Position numbers and translations under genes: made by a program
Notes under the pieces: generated by a model
The model's input: only the letters and a program-made list of their open reading frames with translations
Database searches by the model: none
Told to the model about the DNA's origin: nothing
Shown here: in pieces, positions 25,254-34,462 of the stretch
Position numbering within the stretch: the first letter of the stretch is position 1
How the letters are laid out: every line of letters begins with the position of its first letter
Assembly: GCA_913058255.1 (NCBI GenBank)
Contig: CAJXQU010000005.1
Coordinates: 110,418 to 174,417, forward strand
DNA from: an uncultured Pseudomonadota bacterium
Lineage (GTDB): Bacteria; Pseudomonadota; Gammaproteobacteria; CAJXQU01
DNA: 64,000 bases
Direction: 5' to 3'

Positions 25254-25916
25254 ATGCCAAACACAATTACAGGGCTTGAAGGACTTTCGCTCAGTTCAGC
25301 ACAAGATACAACGAAAAGCAGCGGCTTAGGTCAAGATGAGTTTATGGAACTAATGGTTGCTCAGTTGAATAATCAAGATCCAACCAAACCATTAGAAAAT
25401 GCAGAATTTTTGAGCCAACTTGCTCAATTTGGTACGGTGAATGGGATTACTGAGTTACAAAGTTCAGTCAGTTCTTTAACCTCTTCATTACAATCGAACC
25501 AAGCCTTACAAGCATCAACCCTCGTTGGTAGAACCGTTCAAGTTCCTTCAAATACTGCAAACTTGGAAGCGGGCGGCTCTGTTGAAGGTGCGGTTGAGCT
25601 AACGGGAACCACAGGCGAACTTAATCTGCTGATCAAAAACTCATCAGGACAAGTCGTTAAAGAATTAGGTCTCGGCGCGAAAGAAGCGGGCGATGTCAGT
25701 TTCAAATGGGATGGTCTAGATGATAGTGGTGCAGCGGTGCCTGCAGGACAATATTCTATCGTGGCTGAGGCCGCAATTGATGGTGAAACCAGTGTCATGG
25801 GCACGATGGTGCAGGCGAAGGTCGATAGCGTCACCTTGTCTGGTGCCAGTGGACCTTTGCTGAATCTTGCCGGATTAGGCTCTGTAGGTATCGGTGACGT
25901 TAGACAAGTCCAATAA
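25254..25916 (+). CDS. flgD: flagellar hook assembly scaffold FlgD
   Basis: Hook-capping protein needed to polymerise FlgE. The N-terminal region has LGQDEFMELMVAQLNNQDPTKPLENAEFLSQLAQF, the hallmark of FlgD. The C-terminal half (about 100-215) combines Tudor- and fibronectin-like folds, with FKWDGLDDSGAAVPAGQYSI. Its 220 residues are normal. It is the last gene of the first flagellar unit; a 454-base gap with a new sigma-54 promoter follows. Confidence 0.96.
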   Translation: MPNTITGLEGLSLSSAQDTTKSSGLGQDEFMELMVAQLNNQDPTKPLENAEFLSQLAQFGTVNGITELQSSVSSLTSSLQSNQALQASTLVGRTVQVPSNTANLEAGGSVEGAVELTGTTGELNLLIKNSSGQVVKELGLGAKEAGDVSFKWDGLDDSGAAVPAGQYSIVAEAAIDGETSVMGTMVQAKVDSVTLSGASGPLLNLAGLGSVGIGDVRQVQ

Positions 25917-26163
25917 TATTTTTAGCTTTCTAAAAAGCCTTTACTTGTGTCTATCAGGTAAGGGTTTGTTAGCATAAGTACTCAATAAAAATTTTCATAT
26001 AACATCAAAATACCTTTCAAAATAGCGACACAAATAAAACCAATTTATTTTATAAAAATACTCGCTTTTAATCTTCTTTTTTACAAATAAAGAAAATAAC
26101 TTTCTTTATTTTTATTCTTAATATTTTAATGAAAAATAGTTTTCAGAGGCTATATGAATATTT

Positions 26164-26199
26164 GGCAATAGCTTGCCTGATAGACGGCAATAGCTTGCC
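26164..26199. repeat. tandem GGCAATAGCTTGCC repeat
   Basis: GGCAATAGCTTGCC occurs at 26164-26177 and again at 26186-26199, 22 bases apart (two helical turns). Each copy has dyad symmetry (GGCAA and TTGCC arms). The pair lies 65-100 bases upstream of the sigma-54 promoter, where enhancer-binding activators sit. The second copy is followed by TTTTCT and could alternatively end flgD transcription. Confidence 0.6.
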
Positions 26200-26262
26200 T
26201 TTTCTGATGACAACCACTAACAATTTCAACATAAGTATTTGATAGTAAACAATAATAAAACT

Positions 26263-26278
26263 TGGCATAGGTGTTGCA
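26263..26278 (+). promoter_or_regulatory. sigma-54 promoter of flgE
   Basis: TGGCATAGGTGTTGCA has GG (26264-26265) and GC (26276-26277) ten bases apart and an intact TTGCA -12 element. The flgE ATG is 93 bases downstream. Confidence 0.85.
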
Positions 26279-26370
26279 ATCTTTACTTCGAGAATTCATA
26301 TCAGCACCATTATTATTGATGCTGAGAGATGAAAATAACGAGTTAGCAGATTAAACATGAGGAATAGGAT

Positions 26371-27585
26371 ATGCCTTTTCGAACAGCCATAAGCGGCATG
26401 AGAGCCGCACAAACAAATTTAGAAACGATTGGTAATAATGTCGCGAATGCGAACACTAGTGGTTTTAAACAAGGCCGAGCAGAGTTTGCTGATATCTATG
26501 CTGTCAGCCAGACGGGTATTTCGAGTAACACACCAGGAAATGGTGTAACGGTTGCACAAATCTCACAACAGTTTGGGCAAGGAAATATTGCCACGACGGA
26601 TAATGTTTTAGATTTGGCTATCGATGGCGAAGGCTTCTTTGTATTAGAAGATGGTGGCTCGCGGGTTTATTCTAGAGCGGGTGCTTTTGGACTGGATGAT
26701 GAAGGTTATATCGTCAATGCCCAAGACCAACGTTTGATCACTTATCAAGCCGATGAAAATGGAAATGTTACCGGTGCGGAAGGTTCTTTGCAGTTAAGCT
26801 CTAGTACCTCAAGCCCTTTAGCAAGTTCGAGCTTAACATTGGATCTAAATCTCGATGCAAATGCCACCCCGATTACGGCTACTGCTATTGATCCAACTGA
26901 TGCTTCTACCTACAACAACACATCGTCTATGACGGTTTATGATTCACTTGGGAACTCACATTTAGCGACGTTTTATTATCAAAAAACGGGTGCAAATGCT
27001 TGGGAAAGTCAGGTTTCAATTGATGGCGCGACGCCGCTGATACCAGCAACGCCGCAGGCCTTAGGCTTCACTACTGCAGGCGCTTTAGATGCTGGAGCAA
27101 CAACAACTGCCCCGATTAGCTTTACGCCAGCGGGGGCTGATCCTATGACCTTGACGTTCGACTATACCGGTTCAACGCAATACGGCAGTCAGTTTTCGCC
27201 TCAGTCAATGACACAAAATGGTCATCCAATAGGCACTTTTAGTGGTATTAATATTGATGGTGATGGCATCATTTCAGCGAACTACACATTCGGGCAGCCG
27301 CAAGTTCAGGGGCAGGTGATTTTATCTCGATTTAATAATCCACAGGGGCTAGTCCAGCTTGGGGATAATGCTTGGGTTGAAACGGCTGCTTCTGGTGCTC
27401 ATTTTAATTCAGCACCTAATGCATCCGGCATAGGCTCATTACGTTCAGGCGCATTGGAAGATTCTAATGTTGATTTGACTGAGCAGCTGGTCGAAATGAT
27501 CGTGGCACAACGAAATTTCCAAGCCAATGCTCAGGTGATAACAACCGCCGATACGATCACCCAAACGATCATTAATATCCGATAA
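26371..27585 (+). CDS. flgE: flagellar hook protein FlgE
   Basis: Forms the flexible hook outside the cell. The 404-residue protein has the N-terminal rod/hook motif FRTAISGMRAAQTNLETIGNN, VLDLAIDGEGFFVLEDGG and the C-terminal GALEDSNVDLTEQLVEMIVAQRNFQANAQVI. The middle (about 150-330) is a Thr/Ala/Pro-rich variable hook domain with SMTVYDSLGNSH. It is the first gene of flgEFGHI under its own sigma-54 promoter; AGGAATAGGAT precedes the ATG. Confidence 0.96.
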   Translation: MPFRTAISGMRAAQTNLETIGNNVANANTSGFKQGRAEFADIYAVSQTGISSNTPGNGVTVAQISQQFGQGNIATTDNVLDLAIDGEGFFVLEDGGSRVYSRAGAFGLDDEGYIVNAQDQRLITYQADENGNVTGAEGSLQLSSSTSSPLASSSLTLDLNLDANATPITATAIDPTDASTYNNTSSMTVYDSLGNSHLATFYYQKTGANAWESQVSIDGATPLIPATPQALGFTTAGALDAGATTTAPISFTPAGADPMTLTFDYTGSTQYGSQFSPQSMTQNGHPIGTFSGINIDGDGIISANYTFGQPQVQGQVILSRFNNPQGLVQLGDNAWVETAASGAHFNSAPNASGIGSLRSGALEDSNVDLTEQLVEMIVAQRNFQANAQVITTADTITQTIINIR

Positions 27586-27608
27586 CCGGGAAGAATAGGT
27601 AACTAATC

Positions 27609-28349
27609 ATGGATCGTATGCTCTATCTCGCAATGTCAGGTGCTAAGCAAACTATGCAAGCACAAGCATCAGCGACAAATAACCTAGCGAACGTAAACAC
27701 CACGGGGTTTAAGGCCGATTTAGCCGCTGCTCGCAGTATGCCAGTATTTGGTGAAGGTCATGCTTCACGTGTTTATGCAATGACAGAACGTCCAGGGATA
27801 AATTTCGCTGCGGGCTCTGCACAGTTTACTGGCAATGAGTTAGATTTTGCGATTAATGGTGATGGATTTATCGCTGTTCAATCTGCGGATGGTAGTGAAG
27901 CGTATACACGTCGTGGTGATATGAAAATTAATGCGAATGGATTATTAGAAAATGGTGCAGGGCAATTAGTGATGGGCGAAGGTGGTCCGATTGCATTGCC
28001 GCCGTCAGCGAAAATTCAGATTGGTGTTGATGGCATTATTTCAGTTCAACCACTTGGCCAAGCAGTGAACACACTGGCGCAAGTGGATCGAATTAAGCTG
28101 GTTAACCCAGTGCTGAAAGATATTCAGAAAAGTGAAGATGGTCTCTTTCGTATGAAAGACGGCAGTGAAGCACAGGCTGATGCGGTGGTTCAAGTCATTC
28201 CAGGCTCATTGGAATCTAGCAATGTTAATGCGGTGGCTGAGATGGTCAACATGATTAATTTGCAGCGCCAATTTGAAATGCAGGTAAAAGCGATGAAAGC
28301 CGTCGAAGAAAATGATGAGTCAGCCACTCAAATGATGAGAATGGCATAG
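27609..28349 (+). CDS. flgF: flagellar basal-body rod protein FlgF
   Basis: Proximal rod protein of 246 residues. Visible motifs are [49 protein letters not shown] and the end [31 protein letters not shown]. The order FlgE-FlgF-FlgG and the divergent MDRMLYLAM start distinguish it from FlgG. It lies 23 bases after flgE in the same unit. Confidence 0.95.
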   Translation: MDRMLYLAMSGAKQTMQAQASATNNLANVNTTGFKADLAAARSMPVFGEGHASRVYAMTERPGINFAAGSAQFTGNELDFAINGDGFIAVQSADGSEAYTRRGDMKINANGLLENGAGQLVMGEGGPIALPPSAKIQIGVDGIISVQPLGQAVNTLAQVDRIKLVNPVLKDIQKSEDGLFRMKDGSEAQADAVVQVIPGSLESSNVNAVAEMVNMINLQRQFEMQVKAMKAVEENDESATQMMRMA

Positions 28350-28431
28350 AACTTGTAACGAATTATTTAACAGAATGACATCGTTGCTAACAAAAAATTA
28401 AGCAACAAAAAGCAAGATTAGGAGATTGACA

Positions 28432-29220
28432 ATGGTACCAGCTTTATGGATTGCAAAAACAGGATTGGATGCCCAACAAACACGAATGGGAGTTATCTCC
28501 AATAACTTAGCGAATGTAAACACGACGGGTTTTAAACGAGGTCGTGCATCATTTGAAGACTTGATGTATCAAACGGTTCGTCAACCAGGTGCTTCTTCTT
28601 CTCAGAATTCTGAACTACCTTCGGGCCTAATGTTAGGAACGGGCGTTCGTACGGTGTCAACCGAAAAAATTCATGCCCAAGGTAATATGGTTCAGACTGA
28701 AAACTCTCTTGATCTCGCGATCCAAGGGCGTGGTTTTTTTGAAATTGAGCTGCCTGATGGAAGCTCTGGCTATACACGTGATGGATCATTTGAAATGAAC
28801 TCTGAAGGTGAACTCGTTACGTCTTCTGGCTATCGATTACTCAACCCGCAAATAACCATTCCTGAACAGACTCAAAGTATAACGATTGGATCAGACGGGG
28901 TTGTTAGTGCTGCTGTCGCTGGCAACAATGAGCCTACTAACATAGGAACAATTAACCTAAGCGATTTTGTAAACCCTGCAGGTTTACAGCCAGTGGGTGA
29001 AAATATTTTTAGAGAAACATTATCAAGTGGTTCGCCAACAGCAGCTCAACCTGGTCTAGAAGGATTAGGTTCACTAGCACAGGGTTCTCTAGAAAGTTCT
29101 AACGTCAATGTGGTTGAAGAACTGGTCAATATGATCGAAACCCAGCGTGCTTATGAAATGAATTCCAAAGCAATCTCAACAACGGATCAAATGTTGCAGT
29201 ACGTAAGTCAGAACTTATAA
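28432..29220 (+). CDS. flgG: flagellar distal rod protein FlgG
   Basis: Main distal rod subunit. The 262 residues start [38 protein letters not shown], very close to the canonical FlgG start. [19 protein letters not shown] and the end [30 protein letters not shown] complete the match. GGAG at 28421-28424 is well placed for the ATG at 28432; a TTG six bases upstream is too near and is rejected. Confidence 0.97.
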   Translation: MVPALWIAKTGLDAQQTRMGVISNNLANVNTTGFKRGRASFEDLMYQTVRQPGASSSQNSELPSGLMLGTGVRTVSTEKIHAQGNMVQTENSLDLAIQGRGFFEIELPDGSSGYTRDGSFEMNSEGELVTSSGYRLLNPQITIPEQTQSITIGSDGVVSAAVAGNNEPTNIGTINLSDFVNPAGLQPVGENIFRETLSSGSPTAAQPGLEGLGSLAQGSLESSNVNVVEELVNMIETQRAYEMNSKAISTTDQMLQYVSQNL

Positions 29221-29232
29221 CGTGAGACTCAA

Positions 29233-29973
29233 ATGAAAATACAAACAACTTCTGTACTTTTTTATGGTGCATTCCTTTTTTTAACGCTATCGGTCTTATC
29301 TGGCTGTAGCACTGCGCCTAAGCATGATCCGGAGTTCGCACCGAGCATGCCTGTGGTGGATTATCATCAACAAGAGCAGGCTGAAATGGAAGTTGCTACG
29401 GGTGGAATATACAAAGCTGGACGTGAAATTATTTTGTTTGAAGATATGAAAGCACGCCGGATTGGTGACACCATCACTGTAACCTTGGCAGAAAGAACGA
29501 ATGCTTCAAAATCAGCTAATACAGGATCGTCTCGTACACAAGAGACCACGGTAACAAATCCTACGCTCTATGGTTCATCACCACAGTTTAATGCTCTGGG
29601 TTTTATTCCTTTAGCGAGTAATAATGGCAATACGCTTGAAGGAAATTTAAGCTCTAGTCATGCTTTTACTGGTGCAGGCAACAGCACACAAAGCAATAGT
29701 TTATCGGGTGACATTACCGTAACAGTCGCTGATGTCTTACCGAATGGAAATTTAGTTGTTCGTGGTGAAAAGCGATTCAATTTTAATGAAGGCAATGAAT
29801 ATATCAAGATTGCTGGCATTGTCCGACCTTATGATATTGGGCCTAATAATACCGTACTATCAACCAAGCTTGCTGATGCGACGGTTATTTACAATGGCGA
29901 TGGCACTATTGCCGATTCAAATAAAATGGGTTGGTTAGCAAAATTTTTTATTGGCGCACTGTCTCCATTTTAG
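29233..29973 (+). CDS. flgH: flagellar L-ring lipoprotein FlgH
   Basis: Outer-membrane L-ring subunit, a lipoprotein with lipobox LSGC after a hydrophobic leader (residues 8-24). The mature part has GDTITVTLAERTNASKSANT, NTLEGNLSSSHAFTGAGNSTQSNSLSGDITVTVADVLPNGNLVVRGEK and IVRPYDIGPNNTVLS. Its 246 residues are normal. It lies 12 bases after flgG. Confidence 0.96.
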   Translation: MKIQTTSVLFYGAFLFLTLSVLSGCSTAPKHDPEFAPSMPVVDYHQQEQAEMEVATGGIYKAGREIILFEDMKARRIGDTITVTLAERTNASKSANTGSSRTQETTVTNPTLYGSSPQFNALGFIPLASNNGNTLEGNLSSSHAFTGAGNSTQSNSLSGDITVTVADVLPNGNLVVRGEKRFNFNEGNEYIKIAGIVRPYDIGPNNTVLSTKLADATVIYNGDGTIADSNKMGWLAKFFIGALSPF

Positions 29974-29988
29974 TTTGAGTTGATGATA

Positions 29989-31110
29989 ATGAAAAAAATT
30001 AATTTAAGATCAATATTACGTACACTTTGTTGTGCTCTGATCGTTCTTACCGCGCAGAATACTAGTGCCGAAAGAATAAAAGATATGACCTCCATTTCGG
30101 GTGTTCGTGATAATCAGTTGGTCGGTTACGGTATCGTTGTTGGTTTAGATGGAACGGGCGACAAAACCAACCAAACACCCTTTACAATACAAAGCGTCAA
30201 AAGCATGTTAAACCAATTGGGTGTGACCATTCCTGCGGATATAGATCCCCAATTGAAAAATGTAGCAGCAGTCATGTTACATGCAACCTTGCCGCCTTTT
30301 TCAAAACCAGGACAAAAAATTGATGTTACGGTTTCGTCTTTTGGTAACTCAAAAAGTTTACGAGGTGGTAACTTATTGATGGCACCACTGAAGGGTGCGG
30401 ACGGTCAGGTTTATGCGATTTCACAAGGTAGCTTAGTTGTTGGTGGCTTTGGTGCAGAGTCATCTGATGGTTCAAAAATCTCGGTTAATATTCCTAGTGT
30501 CGGTAGAATTCCAAACGGTGCAACGGTCGAAAGAGTTGTTCCAAACTCTTTCGGAAAAGGTAATCATATTGTTTTTAATTTACATGAGCCAGATTTCACG
30601 ACAGCGACTCGATTATCTGAAGTTATCAATACAAACTTAGGCGCGGGAAGTGCGGTTTGTATCGATGGATCTTCTGTTAGTGTTATTGCTCCTAAAGATA
30701 AAGGCCAACGTGTCGGTTTCATTTCTCTGATCGAGAACTTGACGTTCGAGCCGGGTGAAGCGTCAGCAAAAATTATCGTAAATTCTAGAACAGGAACAGT
30801 CGTCATCGGTAGAAATGTTATTGTCTCTGCTGCTGCGGTTACGCACGGAAGCATGTCTGTGACGATCACCAATAATCCTATTGTTAGTCAACCGGGTGCG
30901 CTTTCTAACGGTCAGACAGTGGTAGTTCCAAAGCAAGATATTGTCGTGACTGAAGAAGATGCTCGGATGTTTATGTTTGATCCAGGTGTGAATCTTAGAG
31001 ACATTGTTAATGCCGTGAATAGTGTGGGTGCCGCACCGGGTGATCTGGTTGCTATTTTGGAAGCTTTGAAACAAGCTGGTGCGTTAAAAGCAGAATTAAT
31101 AATTATTTAA
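29989..31110 (+). CDS. flgI: flagellar P-ring protein FlgI
   Basis: Periplasmic P-ring subunit, 373 residues. A signal peptide (ending AQNTSA) is followed by [33 protein letters not shown], which is diagnostic. The end [24 protein letters not shown] is also typical. Starts are possible at 29980 (TTG), 29983 and 29989; TTTGAG at 29974-29979 is best spaced for the ATG at 29989, which also gives a clean MKK signal peptide. No flgJ, flgK or flgL follows; the unit ends here at a strong terminator. Confidence 0.95.
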   Translation: MKKINLRSILRTLCCALIVLTAQNTSAERIKDMTSISGVRDNQLVGYGIVVGLDGTGDKTNQTPFTIQSVKSMLNQLGVTIPADIDPQLKNVAAVMLHATLPPFSKPGQKIDVTVSSFGNSKSLRGGNLLMAPLKGADGQVYAISQGSLVVGGFGAESSDGSKISVNIPSVGRIPNGATVERVVPNSFGKGNHIVFNLHEPDFTTATRLSEVINTNLGAGSAVCIDGSSVSVIAPKDKGQRVGFISLIENLTFEPGEASAKIIVNSRTGTVVIGRNVIVSAAAVTHGSMSVTITNNPIVSQPGALSNGQTVVVPKQDIVVTEEDARMFMFDPGVNLRDIVNAVNSVGAAPGDLVAILEALKQAGALKAELIII

Positions 31111-31128
31111 TTAAATAAATTTTTAATT

Positions 31129-31162
31129 AATAAAGATAGCTAAAAATTCAGCTATCTTTATT
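31129..31162. terminator. strong bidirectional terminator after flgI and sbcB
   Basis: AATAAAGATAGCT (31129-31141) pairs perfectly over 13 bases with AGCTATCTTTATT (31150-31162) around AAAAATTC. T-rich tracts occur in both directions, matching the convergent genes. Confidence 0.9.
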
Positions 31163-31182
31163 TATAAAGTGCATCACAAAGG

Positions 31183-32610
31183 CTAATTATATTGCTGTAC
31201 CCACTTCACTAATTGCTCCAACACTTTCTTTTTATTTTCAGTCAATGTTTGTTGGCTAAGCTCTTCCATCCTTAGTTGAAAATCACTGACGCTGAGCGTG
31301 CAACCATATTCACCATCAACCAAGCGGGCGTGACAAAATTCTTGCCATTGTAATCGATCTTGTTCATTCAAGGTTTCTGGCCAGTTTCTCGCACGATAGC
31401 GTAGATACAGTGTTTGCAAGCGTTTATCAGAAAATGGAGGTGTCCACTCAGCAAGTTCTTGAGATGAAGACTCTAGGATCTGCTCACAAAACCGTCGATC
31501 ATTATTATTAATAAACCCATCGTATAGCGCAGCATCTGTGTCGTTTGAACCGAACTCAGGTTTCATTAGATAAAGTTCACGGAGGCGTTCTAATAAATCA
31601 GGATTATTTATAATTTTTTGACGATTTTGTTCCACCTGTTGCCAGTTAATTTCCCAACGTTCAGCAAGTTCTGCGGAAAGCGTTTTTACTGGAGCTAGAG
31701 CAGGGGACTTATTTAAATGAACTCCCTTCAGTCCGATCCGTTCTTCATCGGTATTTCGATCAGCATTAGGTGTAAATAAATTGCTCGACATTTCTTCTGC
31801 TGACATACTTAACATTAGCTCAGGATCTTTGCGGCAATCGTAGACAATAATTTCATTTTTATTGATCGGGTGTTGCATCAGAGGCATGACAGGTGAGATA
31901 CAACCCTGTGCTGCCGAAAACATGCCTGAGATATGTAACACTATTTCTTGTGTTCGTAAATTTAATAATGCTGCAACCTGATCCTTTTTTCGTAGATCAA
32001 AATAAAAATCAAATAAACGTGGTTTTAATCGCTTGATCAGTTTTGCCATATCAATGGTTGCTTTAACATCGACGAGAGCATCGTGAGCACCAACTTGTTC
32101 GATATCATTCGCAGCTGTTAGCAACTCAAGTCGAAAGCTCGGCAAGCCATCTTCGCGCTCGGGCCAGTTGATCTCTTCTGGTCGTAAGGCATATGTCATT
32201 CGAACCAGATCAAGAATGTCCCAGCGAGAATTGCCATTTTGCCACTCACGAGCATAAGGATCGATAAAGTTACGGTAAAAACCGAACCGTGTGATTTCAT
32301 CATCAAAACGAATGCTGTTGTAACCAACACCACAGGTTCCTGGAACAGAAAATTCTTGGTTTATTTTCTGGAAAAACTCAGCCTCTATTAAACCACTTGC
32401 GGCAGCCACTTGAGGGGTTATTCCTGTGACGAGTGCCGCATCGGGTGAGGGTAGAAAGTCGATGCCCGGTTGACAGTAGATCATGACGGGTTCGCCGACA
32501 ATCTCTAGATTCATGTCGGTGCGTATGCCTGCAAACTGTGCAGCGCGATCGCGGCGAGGATCAATACCCCAAGTTTCGTAGTCGTGCCAGAAGAATGTTG
32601 TGTCAGCCAA
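31183..32610 (-). CDS. sbcB: exodeoxyribonuclease I
   Basis: A 3'-to-5' single-strand DNA exonuclease that works with SSB in recombination and mismatch repair. Its 475 residues match the family. The DEDDh domain shows FFWHDYETWGIDPRRDRAAQFAGIRTD (first catalytic Asp/Glu), GYNSIRFDDEITRF and VGAHDALVDVKATI with the late His and Asp. The C-terminal part holds the ExoI SH3-like and helical SSB-binding regions, with YLRYRARNWPETL. It is a single gene, convergent with flgI. Confidence 0.96.
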   Translation of the reverse strand: MADTTFFWHDYETWGIDPRRDRAAQFAGIRTDMNLEIVGEPVMIYCQPGIDFLPSPDAALVTGITPQVAAASGLIEAEFFQKINQEFSVPGTCGVGYNSIRFDDEITRFGFYRNFIDPYAREWQNGNSRWDILDLVRMTYALRPEEINWPEREDGLPSFRLELLTAANDIEQVGAHDALVDVKATIDMAKLIKRLKPRLFDFYFDLRKKDQVAALLNLRTQEIVLHISGMFSAAQGCISPVMPLMQHPINKNEIIVYDCRKDPELMLSMSAEEMSSNLFTPNADRNTDEERIGLKGVHLNKSPALAPVKTLSAELAERWEINWQQVEQNRQKIINNPDLLERLRELYLMKPEFGSNDTDAALYDGFINNNDRRFCEQILESSSQELAEWTPPFSDKRLQTLYLRYRARNWPETLNEQDRLQWQEFCHARLVDGEYGCTLSVSDFQLRMEELSQQTLTENKKKVLEQLVKWVQQYN

Positions 32611-32912
32611 GTGATTTCTCTTTGTGAATATAGGTGGTTGAGAGCATAAATGATGTTGGTTTTAGATGGTAGTGATATGCACGATTGTCTCAGAGCGGAA
32701 GCTCTCTTGCTTAAAGTCTTTGCTTGAAACGACGCTAACTTAATCAATGCTACACTGTGTGAATTTTTAGCCTGTATTTACGTTTAACCAATCCGATGGT
32801 GTTACTCTCGCGACGAATTCGCTCAAGCTATTTATCTAAATGAAATTTTTGATAAAAAACTGTGATCATATAGGACATTTACTGTTGATTAATACGAGAA
32901 GGATAATAACAA
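32611..32912. other. intergenic region between sbcB and acyltransferase
   Basis: A divergent promoter region of 302 bases. I see no gene, repeat or recognisable binding site in it. Confidence 0.4.
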
Positions 32913-33950
32913 ATGAGATTTAATGTACTCGATATAATGCGGTTTTCTGCAGCATTAATTGTGGTTTTGTATCACTACACTTCGGGCGAGTCCTCTGAAC
33001 CATTTGTGCACATTTCTTGGTTGACGCAATTTGGCTACCTTGGTGTGCCACTATTTTTTATGATCAGTGGTTTTGTTATCAGCGCATCGGCACTTAATAG
33101 AACGCCGGCTGAATTTGCTATTTCTAGAGGAACGAGGCTCTACCCAACGGTTTTTGCTTGCCTCACGATAACGACCCTCGTTATTCAGACGCTAGGGGAA
33201 GGTGGAATTTCATTTATCCAGTATCTGACCAATTTAACGATTCTTAATTTGTATGTAGGGCAAGAGTTTATTGATGGCGTTTATTGGACTCTATTGGCTG
33301 AGCTTAAATTTTACGTTTGTGTACTTTTACTATTAGCCGTTGGAGTGTTTGATAAATTTAAGATCTGGCTAACGGTTTGGATGTTGATGACGGTTAGTTT
33401 CCTCATATTCAAACAACCTTCGTTTATGGGAATTTTTATTAGTCCTGAGTACTCGGCTTTCTTTATCGCTGGGATCGCCTTCTATATAGTCACAAAAGAA
33501 GGCTACGATAGTTATTATGTGGGGCTCTTGTATGCAGCTTTTGTCGTTGGTTCAGCCAATATCTACGAGCAAGCGAGTGGTTTTATGAGAAATACGGATC
33601 AACTTGAGCAGGTTGTTTCAGTGATTATTGTCGGCTTCTTTTTCGGTTTGTTCTTTTTGATTTCTAAAGATAAGATTCAGATAAAAACGAGTAAGGCGTT
33701 AATGCTGCTGGGTGGTATGACATATCCTTTGTACCTACTGCATAGCATGATAGGCAAGGTGTTATTTGAACAGTTCGATAGCGTATTACATCCATATATT
33801 TCATTATTACTGATTACATCATTGATGTTATTTATGTCCTATTTCATTCACGTTATTGTAGAAAAACGTTGGGCTAATGCGATCAAGAACTATCTTTTTG
33901 AAATGTTGAGCAATTATAGAAGTCGTTCTGGAAAGGTAACAGAGCCTTAA
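32913..33950 (+). CDS. acyltransferase 3 family membrane protein
   Basis: A 345-residue inner-membrane acyltransferase (OafA/NodX type) with about ten membrane segments. It begins FNVLDIMRFSAALIVVLYHYTSG, containing the family R-F/S and H motif; the histidine of LYHY is the proposed catalytic residue. GYLGVPLFFMISGFVISASA is the second conserved element. Such enzymes O-acetylate surface polysaccharides or other exported glycans. No glycan genes surround it, so the acceptor is unknown. AGAAGGA lies upstream of the ATG. Confidence 0.9.
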   Translation: MRFNVLDIMRFSAALIVVLYHYTSGESSEPFVHISWLTQFGYLGVPLFFMISGFVISASALNRTPAEFAISRGTRLYPTVFACLTITTLVIQTLGEGGISFIQYLTNLTILNLYVGQEFIDGVYWTLLAELKFYVCVLLLLAVGVFDKFKIWLTVWMLMTVSFLIFKQPSFMGIFISPEYSAFFIAGIAFYIVTKEGYDSYYVGLLYAAFVVGSANIYEQASGFMRNTDQLEQVVSVIIVGFFFGLFFLISKDKIQIKTSKALMLLGGMTYPLYLLHSMIGKVLFEQFDSVLHPYISLLLITSLMLFMSYFIHVIVEKRWANAIKNYLFEMLSNYRSRSGKVTEP

Positions 33951-33975
33951 CTTACTCTGCTCTATCGATGAGGAA

Positions 33976-34014
33976 ACAAGGTCAACACTTTTTAAGTATT
34001 GACCTTGTTTTTTA
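33976..34014. terminator. bidirectional terminator after acyltransferase gene
   Basis: ACAAGGTCAACACTT (33976-33990) pairs with AAGTATTGACCTTGT (33994-34008) with a single mismatch around TTT, followed by TTTTTT on the plus strand. It separates convergent genes. Confidence 0.88.
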
Positions 34015-34019
34015 ACGAT

Positions 34020-34415
34020 TTAAAGCGCCTCAATACCTGCTTTAGCTATCTGACCATCTTGTGAAGATTGCACACCACTGATACCAATAGCGCCAACGAT
34101 ATCACCATTGTGTTCAATAGGAAGCCCACCTTCTATTGGTAACATACCCTCCATCGCGAGATAACTTTGGCGGCCATCAGCGATTGTCTTTTCCCAAAAG
34201 GCAGTTGGGCGACGAAACATCAGGGCTGTTTTAGCCTTGTTGATCGCAACATCAATACTTCCTAACTGAACTTTTTCACGCTGTAGATACATAAGATGAC
34301 CGCCATCATCAACTATGGCGATCACAACATTCCAGTTATTACGTAACGCTTCTGCTTCTGCAGCAGCGGCAACACGTTTGACGCTTTCAAGGCTTAATAT
34401 GTCTTTTTTGTACAC
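34020..34415 (-). CDS. glcG: GlcG/HbpS-type protein
   Basis: A 131-residue protein of the GlcG/HbpS (DUF336) family. The core includes NNWNVVIAIVDDGGHLMYLQRE, INKAKTALMFRRPTA and GMLPIEGGLPIEHNGDIVGAIGISG. Related proteins bind haem or small ligands; in glycolate operons glcG accompanies glcB, with no fixed function. The start is GTG at 34415 after GAGGAAAG. It lies 47 bases downstream of glcB and is surely co-transcribed. Confidence 0.88.
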   Translation of the reverse strand: MYKKDILSLESVKRVAAAAEAEALRNNWNVVIAIVDDGGHLMYLQREKVQLGSIDVAINKAKTALMFRRPTAFWEKTIADGRQSYLAMEGMLPIEGGLPIEHNGDIVGAIGISGVQSSQDGQIAKAGIEAL

Positions 34416-34462
34416 AACTCTTTCCTCTAAAATTTTATTGAATAAAGAGTATACGCTTAGAA

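Larger units (their letters stand above)
25917..26370. other. flgD-flgE intergenic region
   Basis: No gene. From left to right it holds an imperfect hairpin after flgD (CCTTTACTTG and CAGGTAAGG, about 25938-25967), a very A/T-rich stretch, a tandem repeat (26164-26199), the sigma-54 promoter of flgE (26263-26278) and the flgE leader. The A/T-rich part could be the activator or IHF site expected upstream of such a promoter. Confidence 0.65.

Noticed and set aside
26163..26178. Additional sigma-54 promoter read from TGGCAATAGCTTGCC
   Set aside because: GG and GC are nine bases apart, not ten, and the same element is repeated as a dyad; the promoter at 26263 has exact spacing.
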